DNA of 64,000 nucleotides, taken from assembly GCA_039654915.1 (NCBI GenBank), contig CM077597.1, positions 82,276,001 to 82,340,000 on the forward strand, written 5' to 3'. The DNA is from Aquilaria yunnanensis. Its lineage: Eukaryota > Streptophyta > Magnoliopsida > Malvales > Thymelaeaceae. The notes beneath the pieces are model-generated. The model was not told where the DNA came from and searched no databases. It saw only the letters and a program-made list of their open reading frames with translations. This document shows, one piece after another, positions 35,130 to 44,230 of this stretch (position 1 is the stretch's first letter; every line of letters starts with the position of its first letter). A program made the position numbers and the translations under genes.

Positions 35130-35640
35130 ATGGATTCTACTCTTTCTGCCTTGCGAAAGTACTTTCCTTCCCTCCCAATAAATGTTCTTAAAAAATTTAC
35201 CACGCTAGATATGAAAGATTAGAGTTTGTATACACAAAGGCATTTCTGACAATGTGCGATGGTTAATTGAAGCTAAGGTCTGTTTGGCTGGTGAAGTTTC
35301 AGATGCATTTACGCCCCGTATGCCCGGCTTAGGTAAAAGCGTTTATGCCAAAAAGTGAAGAGCAAAGAGGCTAGGCGTCTGTCATAAATGTGGACGATAG
35401 AATTGCGATACTAAATGTCACTTTTTAGGATTCATCTCCAAAAATCGTGAAGATAAAAGAAAATTCATTAAGAATGGCCTGTGTAAGGAATCTATCGAAG
35501 ATATCCGAGGGACTCTTGAAACGTATTCTTGTGGAATAGTGCAACATGAAATTGTCGATTTATGGAGGACTTTCCATAAAGAACGAGACCATTACAGTTT
35601 TGGGAATCTGACTTTAAATGCCCTGTTTGCCAGTTTGTAA
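35130..35640 (+). pseudogene. Unknown cargo-like frame, copy 2, element C
   Basis: Tandem paralogue of 34293-34841. ATG at 35130 (MDSTLSALRKYFPSLP) lacks the early stop of copy 1, but a +1 frameshift occurs before 35218. From there the frame (VRWLIEAKVCLAGEV, CHKCG, CDTKC, RKFIKNGL, FHKERDHYSFGNL) runs to TAA at 35638. It carries TGA at 35356 in exactly the position of copy 1's TGA (after YAKK) and an extra TAG at 35398. The shared TGA means either the unit was duplicated after that mutation or the position has some meaning. Function unknown. Confidence 0.65.
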
Positions 35641-35898
35641 GAAAACTGGATAGGAAGCAAATCCCCGACTCATAGAAAGGCGTTGAAGTCGTTACTAGAC
35701 GTAAAACCAGTGGAAAACGTGAGCCACAGTCAGGACTACTGTACATGCTAGCTGTCACTTTTGAAAATTTTCCTTCTCTTCCGACAATAATGTACCTACT
35801 CCTGTAAATGTAATTGACGTGAGTCACAGTCATGACTACTCTACATGCTAGCTGTACCTACTCTTGTAAATATAATTATTGCATTATCATTTCATCTC

Positions 35899-35904
35899 TA
35901 TAAA
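35899..35904 (+). promoter_or_regulatory. TATA-like box before the LOG-like frame
   Basis: TATAAA in CTCTATAAATGCACG, 48 bases upstream of the candidate ATG at 35947, with TTCCTCACAGG, a possible splice acceptor, between them. Duplicate of the box at 35003. Sequence-only call. Confidence 0.35.
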
Positions 35905-35946
35905 TGCACGCCTTTATTTTCATTCCTCACAGGTTTAAGGATAGGA

Positions 35947-36576
35947 ATGGAGAGAACCTTAACTCATAAATTGTGAAGTATTTATGTATTCTGTGGGGCT
36001 TTTCCTGGAAAAGATGAAGAGTATTTGAGAGCAGCCAACCATTTGGGTAGAGTACTATCTGAGCGAAAAATCCATTTAGTTTACGGGGGAAGTAATATCG
36101 GATTAATGGGAGAAGTAGCATCAGCAGCATCTCTAGGAGGAAGCCAAGTTTTGGGTATTATCCCTGCACCTTTGAAATTGATTTTTGGGGGCACGATTGG
36201 AGAAGAATTAGTGGTTAAAAATTTATAAAAGCATTTGCTACAAATTCTTTTTAACCCTGATGCTTTTATTGCTCTACTAGGAGGTTTTGGCACATTGGGA
36301 GAAATTTTCCAAATTGCTTCCATGGCCCAACTTAATTTGCACCAGAAACCCATTGGGCTGTTAAATGTTAACAATTTCTTTGCAGGTCTGATATATTTTA
36401 TGGATTACGATGTGCAAAAGAAATTTATCTCAGTGGTGGCACGACAAATCATAATATCCGTATTAACTGCTGAAGAATTGCTAGATAAAATGCAAGCTTT
36501 TGTTCCAGAGCCAGATCTAGCAGTGATTAAGATAGACTGGACACGACAGTCATTCCCGACCAGTTCCATCTCATAA
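35947..36576 (+). pseudogene. LOG-like cytokinin riboside 5'-monophosphate phosphoribohydrolase carried by element C
   Basis: LOG enzymes release active free cytokinin base from its nucleotide in the cytosol. ATG at 35947 opens a frame of 209 codons, close to the usual plant LOG length of about 210-220. Recognisable parts in order: VFCGAFPGK (LOG: VFCGSSxGK), LSERKIHLVYGGSNIGLMG (LOG: LVYGGGSxGLMG), VLGIIPAPL, GEELVV, then NPDAFIALLGGFGTLGEI (LOG signature PGGxGTxxE with P changed to L, GG-GT and final E kept), and KPIGLLNVNNFF (LOG: KPVGLLNVDGYY), TARQIIIS-like C-terminus and a final VPEPD. In-frame stops are TGA 35974 and TAA 36226. The MHxRK segment, which carries a catalytic Arg in LOG, is degraded to KHLLQ and shortened. 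No introns are present, whereas plant LOG genes have several, so it derives from a processed transcript. Product probably inactive. Confidence 0.87.
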
Positions 36577-37239
36577 ATGTCCTTTACCCGGCCTGTTGAA
36601 GCATTGTGGAAGAAAAAGAGATCGGACTTGTGAATCTGTTTATCTTGTCCTTTAGTTTTAAGATCATCATTTTTTTATTTTTCCGTTTCTTCTTTTATTC
36701 AGGGAATTTCTTCTTTCTTCTTAATCTTTTAGGGTAGTTTTGTTCATGCTGATATTAAAACCATTGGACAAAGCTTTTAGTTTGGAATGGCTGAGTAAGG
36801 AGTAATTTTACTCTTGAGATGCATCCTATTAGGAACATTAGTCATAACATTTTGGGGTAGGTAAGTTTCAACCCTATTTGGATGACATATCTCACAAGGG
36901 AATCTATATTTTCTAAAGAAAATATTAGATGAAACCTGGATATTGATTCCAAACATTCATTCCCTTGCATAATTTGTCAGTTTTATGAAATTTCTCACTC
37001 TCAAGATTCATTCATTTCATTATGAAAATTCACATTTCCGAGGAAACTATTCCAAATTTGATTGCCCTCATAAAAATTTTTGCTTGAGGTACTAAGGAAA
37101 GTTCCTTAACCTCACAAAGAAAAAAAAGGTTTTTCTTCTTAAGATTCGAAGCAATGTGAGAGTTCATGTTGTGAAAAATCTAGGAAAGTCCCTAAATTAG
37201 GTAACAAGGAGGAAAGAGTTTTTCTCCTTTGTCTATTTT
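36577..37239 (+). other. Non-coding 3' region of element C before the 73-bp array
   Basis: No domain was recognised. From about 37080 the sequence contains early, irregular relatives of the following array (AAGGAAAGTTCCTTAACCTC at 37095). Confidence 0.6.
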
Positions 37240-37910
37240 TCTTAAATGATAGGAAAGTTCCTGTCGTAGAGGTATTAAGGAAAGCTCCATAACCTCAAAA
37301 AGGAAGGAAAGAGTTTTTCTCCTTTATCTATTTTTCTTAAACGATAGGAGAGTCCCTGTCGTAGTGGTACTAAGGAAATCTCCTTAACCTCAAACTCAAT
37401 CAATTTTTCTTAGACGATAGGAGAGTTCCTGTCGTAGAGGTACTAAGGAAAGCTCCTTAACCTCAAACTCAATCAATTTTTCTTGGACGATAGGAGAGTT
37501 CTTGTCGTAGATGTACTAAGGAAAGCTCCTTAATCTCAAAATCAATTTTTCTTGGATGATAGAATAGTTCCTGCCGTAGAGGTACTAAGGAAAAGTACTA
37601 AGGAAAGCTCCTTAATCTCAAACTCAATCAATTTTTCTTGGACAATAGGAGAGTTCCTATCGTAGAGGTACTAAAGAAAGCTCCTTAATCTCAAACTCAA
37701 TCAATTTTTCTTGGACGATAGGATAGTTTCTGTTGTAGAGGTACTAAGGAAAGCTCCTTAATCTCAAACTCAATCAATTTTTCTTGGACGATAGGAGAGT
37801 TCCTGTCGTAGAGGTACTAAGGAAAGCTCCTTAACCTCAAACTCCATCAATTTTTCTTAGACGATAGGAGAGTTCCTGTTGTAGAGGTAATAAAGAAAGT
37901 TCCTTAACCT
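37240..37910 (+). repeat. Tandem array, 9 units of ~73 bp, upstream of 3' LTR of element C
   Basis: Each unit contains ACGATAGGAGAGTTCCTGTC, GTAGAGGTACTAAGG and AAAGCTCCTTAACCTC, joined by AAACTCAATCAATTTTTCTT. GTCGTAG (or a variant) recurs at 37263, 37358, 37430, 37504, 37573, 37659, 37732, 37805 and 37878. The spacing is mostly 72-74 bases. Tandem arrays just before the 3' LTR are a known hallmark of Tat/Ogre 3' untranslated regions. Confidence 0.93.
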
Positions 37911-38029
37911 TAAAAGGGAGGAGAAAAAGGTTTTTCTCTTCAGGGTTTAGGCGGTGAGAAGGTTCTCAATGCTTAGCTAAGGTCGGACAAAATTTGGTAA
38001 TGGCTTTGCATGCATCATGTCCCATGAGG

Positions 38030-38047
38030 CATGCAAAGGGGGACAGT
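38030..38047 (+). promoter_or_regulatory. Polypurine tract of element C
   Basis: GGCATGCAAAGGGGGACAGT directly precedes the 3' LTR; the AAAGGGGGA core fits a plus-strand primer. It is interrupted by C and T near the LTR border. Confidence 0.6.
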
Positions 38048-38181
38048 TGTTGACACCCAATTTCGTCCGGTTAAAATTAAAATTTTTTTTAAAAAAAATT
38101 TAAAAAAAAATTTAAATTAAAAAAAGTATATAATAACAATTAGTTTAGGGGCACTTTGTTTTATAGGGTTAGTTAAAAATA

Positions 38182-38227
<46 letters not shown>

Positions 38228-38555
38228 ATAAAATATAAAAAAAGAAAATTTAAAAAAAAAATGGACAAAATTAAGAAATTTGGGGTAAAACTGACAAAAT
38301 TGAGAATTTTTGGAAAAATATGACTAAATCTGGAAGTTCCAGGAAAATCTTGTAATTTTTCGCATGGTTTTGGGCTAAATTGACAGAACAGACAAATTTG
38401 GGCTAATCAGTAATTTTGTGAGAAATATGGGACCAGACCAGTAGTCAATGAAAGAGAAAGGACTAAAACTGTAATTTTGACCAAATTATGAGATAAATCT
38501 GTTTTTAACTAAATATCTAATTTTTTTAAATCAAAGGAATTCAATGCTGCTCCCC

Positions 38556-38563
38556 TATAAATA
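38556..38563 (+). promoter_or_regulatory. LTR promoter TATA box, element C
   Basis: TATAAATA in CTCCCCTATAAATATGGGTCC, about 510 bases into the 3' LTR and upstream of a pyrimidine-rich leader. Good match to a plant TATA box. The equivalent segment is deleted in the 5' LTR. Confidence 0.6.
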
Positions 38564-39639
38564 TGGGTCCAAACCTGCAAAATAAGGACGGAAAAAATCA
38601 GGATTAGAGCTTCTTAATTAAAAAAGGAAGAGCTTAGCTTTAGTCCCTATTCCTCTTTCCTTCTTTCCAGAAAAACCTGAACTTTCCTTTTTTCTCTGTC
38701 TGTTTTTTTTTACCGTTTCCCCTTTCTCCGTTTGCCGTCACCTCTCCCACGCCGGCGTTTCTCCCTTCCGCCGTCGCCGTCTGCCGCCGTTCAGCTAAAG
38801 CCCTCTGTCGCGGTTTTTTTCCCCTTTTTTTCTTCCCGTCGCGACCTCCCCCCCCTCCCCCCCGGTCACCGTTCTCCTTTCTCTTCCCTCTTCGTCCGTC
38901 CTCCTTTCTCCTTCCCCCCGTCCGTCGTCTTCTCTCCTACCTCCTCGCCACGTCGCCCTCTCTCCTTCCTCCAGCACCACCTCACCTCTCTCTCTCCTCC
39001 TCGCCAGCCGTCGCCCCTATCCCTCTCCTTTTCCTTCTCCTTCTCCTCCATCCTTTGTCTCTCCTCCCTCTGCCGTTTTCCCTTCGTTGCTTCTCCTAGC
39101 CTCACCGCCTCGCCGACGCCTCCTTGCCTTTTCTCCTCACCGTCACCTCTCCTCCTCTCTCCCCATCTCCCTGCCGCCGTCCTGCCTAGCAGTCCCATCC
39201 CAGCCGCCATCTCCTCGTCCCAGCCAAGCACCACCGCCAGACGTCGCCTTCCTCGGCCGTCGTTCTTTCAATCTTCGCCGCCGTCGCTCCTCTTTCCGTT
39301 TTTCTTTTTCGTCACCGCCCCTCCTCCCGGCCGCCGTTTCCACCTCTGTCCCGTCAGCCCACCGCCGACGAAGCCAGCCAAGGCAGACTGCCCCTCAATC
39401 GTCGCCGTCACCGCCTTCTACTTACGCCGCCGTCGCCGCCTCCCGTCACCCTGCCGTCGAGGAACTTCTTTTGAATTATTTTCCTAGTTAGGTATAATGC
39501 CCTTTTATCCCTTCAAAGTTTCTGTTCTGCTCCTAAAAGTCACTAACTCTCTTTTTCTTGCAGATAGGCCATTAACAGCCAATCTTTTTGTTTTCTTTTA
39601 TTTTCTTTCTCTTCGTTCTTGTAATTTTTTTTATGGATG

Positions 39640-40690
39640 CTTACACCTCCTAGTTTTATGTGGATCTCTAAATGCCCCACCTTATTTATTTATTTATTTA
39701 TTTTCATTTTATTTTCATTTATTTACTTTATGTACTTTTTTTTTCGTAGATGGATAAATGGCCCACTTTTCTTTATTTATTTACTTTATGCACTTTTTAT
39801 GTGGATGGTTAAACGGCCCAATTTCTTTATTTGTTTACTTTTTTATATTTATTTATTTTATGCACTTTTATTTTTAAGTAGATGGCTAAACACCCCACTT
39901 TCTTTATTTATTTACTTTTCTGCATTTATTTATTTTATGCACTTTTATTATTTTTTTACATGGATGGCTAAACGCCCTACTCTTTTTATTTATTTAATTT
40001 TTTTAATTATTTACTTTATGCACTTTTTTTAAAGTGGATGGCTAAATGCTCCACTTTCTTTATTTATTTAATTTTCTACATTTACTTATTTTATGTACTT
40101 TTATTTTTTTTACGTGGATGGCTAAACGCCCCACTTTATTTATTTATTTAATTTTCCAAAATTATTTAATTTATGCACTTTTATTTTTTTTAAGTGGACG
40201 GCCAAACGCCTCACTTTCTTTATTTATTTACTTTTCTGCAATTATTTATTTTATGCATTCTTATTTTTTTTAAGTAGACAACTAAACTCCCCACTTTATT
40301 TATTTATTTATTTATTGTATGCACTTTTATTTTTTTACATAGATGGCTAAACACCCCCATTTTCTTTTCTTTATTTACATTTATCCATTTTTTTTACTTT
40401 ATGTACTTTATTTTTTTAAGTGGACGGCCAAATACCCCACTTTATTTATTTATTTATTTTTCTACATTTTATTTATTTCTATATTTTTCTGCACTTTATT
40501 TTTTTGTGTGGACGGCCGAGCGCCCCACTTTATTTATTTATTTATTTACTTTCTACACTTTACTTATTTCTTTATTTATTTACTTTTTCTGCACCTTTTT
40601 TTATGTGGATGGTTAAACACCCCACTTTATTTACTTTTTATTTATTTGTTTACTTTTCTGTAATTTATTGTTCTTTGTGTGGACGATTAA
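39640..40690 (+). repeat. LTR minisatellite, ~80-bp unit, ~13 copies (3' LTR)
   Basis: Same GTGGATGGCTAAACGCCCCA plus TTTATT-rich unit as at 19970-21480, with fewer copies, which shows the array length changes between LTRs of one element. Confidence 0.92.
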
Positions 40691-41705
40691 CTTTATTTTA
40701 TTTGTTTACCATTTTTTTATAACTGGCTAAAAGCCCATCTTACTTCCTTATTTTATTATTATTATATATTTTTTTATTATTACAACCAAGCCCCCCCGTC
40801 CTTTATTTTTCTGTCATCTTTAACATTATTAGGAATATTAAGACTTATCCTTTTTATTTCCTTTAAATAATAAAATTTAACCTTTTATTCCATTTATTAA
40901 AAAAAATTTTAAGAAAATCATAACCAGGTGATCCAATAAAAGTCAATGGTTTTAAATAAGTTTTTTTTTAAAATCTATGGATTAGATAATTACTTTTAAA
41001 GAAAAATAAACAAATTTTAAGAAATTTTTTTTAAAAAAAAGAAGAAAATAATATTTAAGATCATTAAAAAATCCATATTTGGATAATTTCGTAAAAATTT
41101 ATGACAAAAACAGTTAATAATTAATTACATAATTAATAATAAATTAAAAATTAAAAATTTCATTAAATTCCATATTCGGGTGATTCGATAGCATCCATGG
41201 TTTGGAAAATATCAAATTTTTGATAAAAATGAATAAAAATTAAGTACCAATATAAAAAAATCCATATTCGGATAATTCGATAGAATTTATGATATGGATT
41301 GATAATTAATTAAAATATTTAATAATAATAATAACTAAATTTTCATTAAATTCCATATCTGGAGGATTCGATAGAATCTATGGTTTGAAAATATCAAATT
41401 TATTATAAAAAAAATTTATACAAATCAATTACCAAAATTTTAGAAGTCCGTATCAATCTAAAAATTTACATCTGGATGATTCAGTTAAAATTTCTGGTTT
41501 GAAAATTAACTGAAATTATTTAAAAGTAAGCAAAACAAAATTAAAATCAATTAAGGTTCCAATTTTGGGTGTTAAAATAGAGTTATTTTAACGTAACCGT
41601 ACTCCCGAACCCTCGAACTCTCGTAAACCATTTTTAGGTGTCCAATCGACCTAGGTGAAACCGATTGGTGGCGACTCCCAAAAACCCTCACCTTGCCACA
41701 CTTTA

Positions 41706-43105
41706 GAATGTTCAAGGTAACCAACAAAATAGCAATGAGTAAAATAAGGTTGCAATTTATTTTTTTGTGGGATCGTACAATCTCACTTTAGTAGGACAAC
41801 CCTAAACTCAAAGTGTTGCAAGCTGAGTTTCCTACCAGCCCAAAACTTAAATGACATCTTTTGCACTGATTTACTAGATACTTAATTGAGGATATACAAG
41901 GCTATCTTGATAGTCTCACCCCAGAGAAAATTAGGCAAAATTTCCCCACTTTGCATGCTCATCATCATGTCTTTTAAGGTGTGATTTCGCCTTTCGACCA
42001 TACCTTTTTATTTAGGACTACCTAGCATAGTGAACTAAGTCATTATTCCACAATTTTCTAAGTATCTGGAAAACAGACCCTTGATTTGATCACTATCCCC
42101 ATGTTTGCCATAATTCTCACCTTCTTGGTCAGATCTCACAATCTTGATAACCTTTCTCAATTGTTTCTCGACTTTAGTCTTGAAGATCTTGAATTTTTCA
42201 AGAGCTTCAAACTTTCCCTTAATCAAGTACAAATAACCTAATAGGAATAGTCATCAATAAAAGTAATGAAATATTTGGAGTTACAAATTGTATGTGTGTA
42301 TATTTTACTTATGTCAGTGTGAATCACTTTAAAGAGGCCCGAGCTATGTGTAACTTTTTTTTTCTTAATCTTGGTCAACTTGCCTCTACAACAATCAATA
42401 CACGTCTTTAGGTTACTGAACTCAAAAATAGGTAGGATGTTTTCCTTTATCAACCTTTCTAGTCTTTTCCTAAAGATGTGGATAAGTCTTTTATGCCACA
42501 ACATAGAAAATTTTTCCTTTATGAAAGGCCTTTTAGCAACAAATTTCTCAATATTATATGAAGTGACATAAATATCATTTAGAGTCAAACACAATCTATA
42601 TAGGCTAGAGGACAAAGAATATCTACCAACATGATTTGAGTCAAAGAGTAATTTAATAAAACCATCCTTAATCTCAAAAGCATAGGCATCTTTGTCCAAC
42701 ATAGAAACCTAGATCAAATTCCGTCTAAAAGACGGTATGTAAAATGTGTTATTCAAAATAAGTCTAAATCTAGAATTTAAATTTAGAAAAATAACTCTTA
42801 TGAACTCCACATCCACCTCTTCATTATTGCCAACAATGAGCCTTGACTCCTCTTTAGTTGGTTGCCTCTTACTTATGAACCCTTGTAAAATAAAAGCAAC
42901 ATGAATAGTTGTTTCGCTATCTAGCCACCAGGAGTTGGATGGGCCATAGCTAAACTGGCTTCATGTAAAACAAGAGCCAAATGGTCATTACCTTTAAACC
43001 CATTTTTAGCTGACTAAGCTTTAAATTTAGGACAATCATTTTTAAAGTGACCTCTTTTCCTGCAGAAGAAACATTTCTTTTGTTTCTTATCAATCACTAC
43101 ATTTG
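41706..43105 (-). pseudogene. Copia Gag knuckle and integrase, element B (5' part)
   Basis: On the minus strand, from 43085 leftward: a CX2CX4HX4C zinc knuckle (CFFCRKRGHFKNDC, about 43080-43039); a broken protease region; then the GAG-pre-integrase and integrase from 42702 to 42035 (LWHKRLIHIFRKRLERL, CIDCCRGK, HTDISKIY, YFITFIDDYSY, VRSDQEGENY). After 42035 broken frames continue with the rest of the integrase and the FVGYLEHSKG segment reaching 41706, directly continuing at 19223 (GYKFYHRDGG). Integrase inserts element DNA into the genome. Several stops and frameshifts show it is inactive. Confidence 0.87.
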
Positions 43106-44215
43106 GATCACTCACCCCCATATCCCACATGGGTGAATTGTGGGAAGCCTTATGTGGATATATAGGCTCCAATTCCAGAACATAAGCATCTAGCGCTTAT
43201 CCTTTTTCCAAAGGATAAGCCATGTGGTGTGGGTAGCTGTTCCGTTGACCGGTTCTGGACTTGGGTCATTACAATTTCTCCCCAGTCATATGTTGCCGTA
43301 TTTATTTGTGTCTTTTGATCTATTTAAAGAATTTTTTGCCATGCATATGCACTTTAATTTACCTTTATAAGGCACCATGACCATATATGTCTCTTCAATT
43401 AAAGTAAATTTAACCTTTATTGCAAGAAAATAAATTATAGTATGGCTTGAATTAAAAGTTTGGAGTCACTTTTATGAAATTAGCAGCTTTAGGGTTCATT
43501 ATGAAAGTCTGGGATTGAAAAGCATGAAGGGGAAAAAGTTAATGGCTAACAAATAATTATAGCAAGAGAACCATGATCTAACTAACGAAAATAAAACCCA
43601 GTGATTAATTTGTAAAAAAATCATAACATGCATGGCAGTCTAGCAATTGGGCCACAAAGATAAGATTTTTTATTCTTCTTCCTTGAGTTGTTCTTTAACT
43701 TTTGAACCCAGAGGCGACTTCATCCATTTCATTTTTTTAATGAGCAACAGCGGATTTCAACCCCAAAATCATGATAGATTTTAAAAAATTATCCACCCCC
43801 TTCACATTTTCATTAACAAATGGCAATGAAATTGCGCAGAAAACAACCCATGAATAACATTGGCAGGTTGTTTCTTTGCAATAACAACTGTCCATGTTGG
43901 GGCTGTCCCGGAATCTAGCTAGAACAGCGAAGGCACTGACCACTGATCCCAATGCGACCATCTATGCGATCACTTCTCTTTGATGCATCCGCAAGAGATC
44001 CTGGTTCCAAACCTAATTTACCCCACCATGGATTTCTTTATTTTTGTTTTATTAACAAAGGTAACAAAACAAAAAAAGCCAAAGAAAATAAGAGGATCCG
44101 CCCATCGTTTACAAACCCAATTAATTAAAACATGTTCCAGTCATATAAAATCAAAAACCAATTATACAATCAGAAAATCCCAAACTAATTTCATGTATTC
44201 TATCATCATGTAAGA
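43106..44215 (-). other. Unrecognised internal region of element B where Gag N-terminus should be
   Basis: No copia gag could be recognised here. Bases about 43110-43275 (minus strand TGTAATGACCC ... ATGTGGGATATGGGGG, with an inverted pair CTTATCCTTT / AAAGGATAAG at 43197-43225) look like a separate short repeat, identity unknown. A minus-strand frame at 43737-43961 has no match that I recognise. Confidence 0.4.
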
Positions 44216-44230
44216 GGCTTTGATATCACA
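44216..44230 (-). promoter_or_regulatory. Degenerate tRNA-iMet primer binding site, element B
   Basis: Minus strand TGTGATATCAAAGCC, immediately next to the 5' LTR, resembles the copia consensus TGGTATCAGAGC with several substitutions. Confidence 0.6.

Larger units (their letters stand above)
34197..35938 (+). repeat. Tandem duplication of an ORF-bearing unit, ~0.85 kb per copy
   Basis: Copy 1 runs about 34197-35029 and copy 2 about 35030-35938. Both start with GGATACGGTA(C/G)TCC and AACTGATTTCTTCCTC, carry the same frame, share GTAAAACCAGTGGAA after it, and end with a CTATAAATGCA box and GGTTTA. Copy 2 also has an internal repeat of GTGAGTCACAGTCATGACTAC-like sequence (35720-35860). Confidence 0.87.
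19224..41700 (+). mobile_element. Element C: giant Tat/Ogre-type Ty3/gypsy retrotransposon, 22.5 kb
   Basis: Two LTRs (19224-22481 and 38048-41700) are flanked by a perfect target duplication CTTTA (19219-19223, 41701-41705). Internal order on the plus strand: Arg-tRNA primer site, leader (with a nested solo LTR), gag, protease with G-patch, a short putative intron, reverse transcriptase, RNase H, a second (archaeal-type) RNase H, integrase, then 5.2 kb of non-polymerase sequence with two cargo-like frames and tandem arrays, a purine tract, and the 3' LTR. The dual RNase H is diagnostic of the Tat/Ogre lineage. The element is dead: frameshifts, at least eight in-frame stops in pol, a mutated polymerase box, and a 5' LTR lacking the TATA region present in the 3' LTR. 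Length without the nested solo LTR is about 19.8 kb. Confidence 0.93.
38048..41700 (+). repeat. 3' LTR of element C, 3653 bp
   Basis: It begins TGTTGACACCC and ends CTTGCCACA, followed by the CTTTA duplication. It contains a TA/TG microsatellite (38182-38228), a TATA box (38556-38563), a CT/CCG-rich block (38720-39490), the ~80-bp minisatellite (39640-40690), and at 40920-41500 several relatives of CCATATTCGGATAATTCGAT ... GGTTTGG. It retains the ~825-bp promoter-containing segment missing from the 5' LTR. Long frames in the CT-rich block (for example 38732-39487) encode only Pro/Ser/Arg-rich low-complexity sequence. Confidence 0.93.

Noticed and set aside
35974..35976. Reading the stops in the LOG-like frame and in the duplicated frame as recoded codons
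   Set aside because: No readthrough context or structural signal seen, and different stop types (TGA, TAA, TAG) occur along with frameshifts, so decay is the simpler explanation.
36081..36374. Minus-strand frame opposite the LOG-like sequence
   Set aside because: Shadow of the real plus-strand coding sequence; no similarity of its own.
37240..37910. Regular repeats that might suggest a CRISPR-like array
   Set aside because: Units are contiguous 73-bp tandem repeats without unique spacers, in a plant retroelement 3' region.
38732..39487. 251-codon frame rich in proline, serine and arginine on the plus strand, with overlapping frames on both strands
   Set aside because: It lies inside the LTR of element C, is compositional (CCG and CT repeats), recurs in part in the 5' LTR, and overlaps equally long frames in other phases. 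No domain visible.
43737..43961. Cysteine-containing minus-strand frame in element B
   Set aside because: No match to copia gag or any family I know; too short and isolated to call as a gene.
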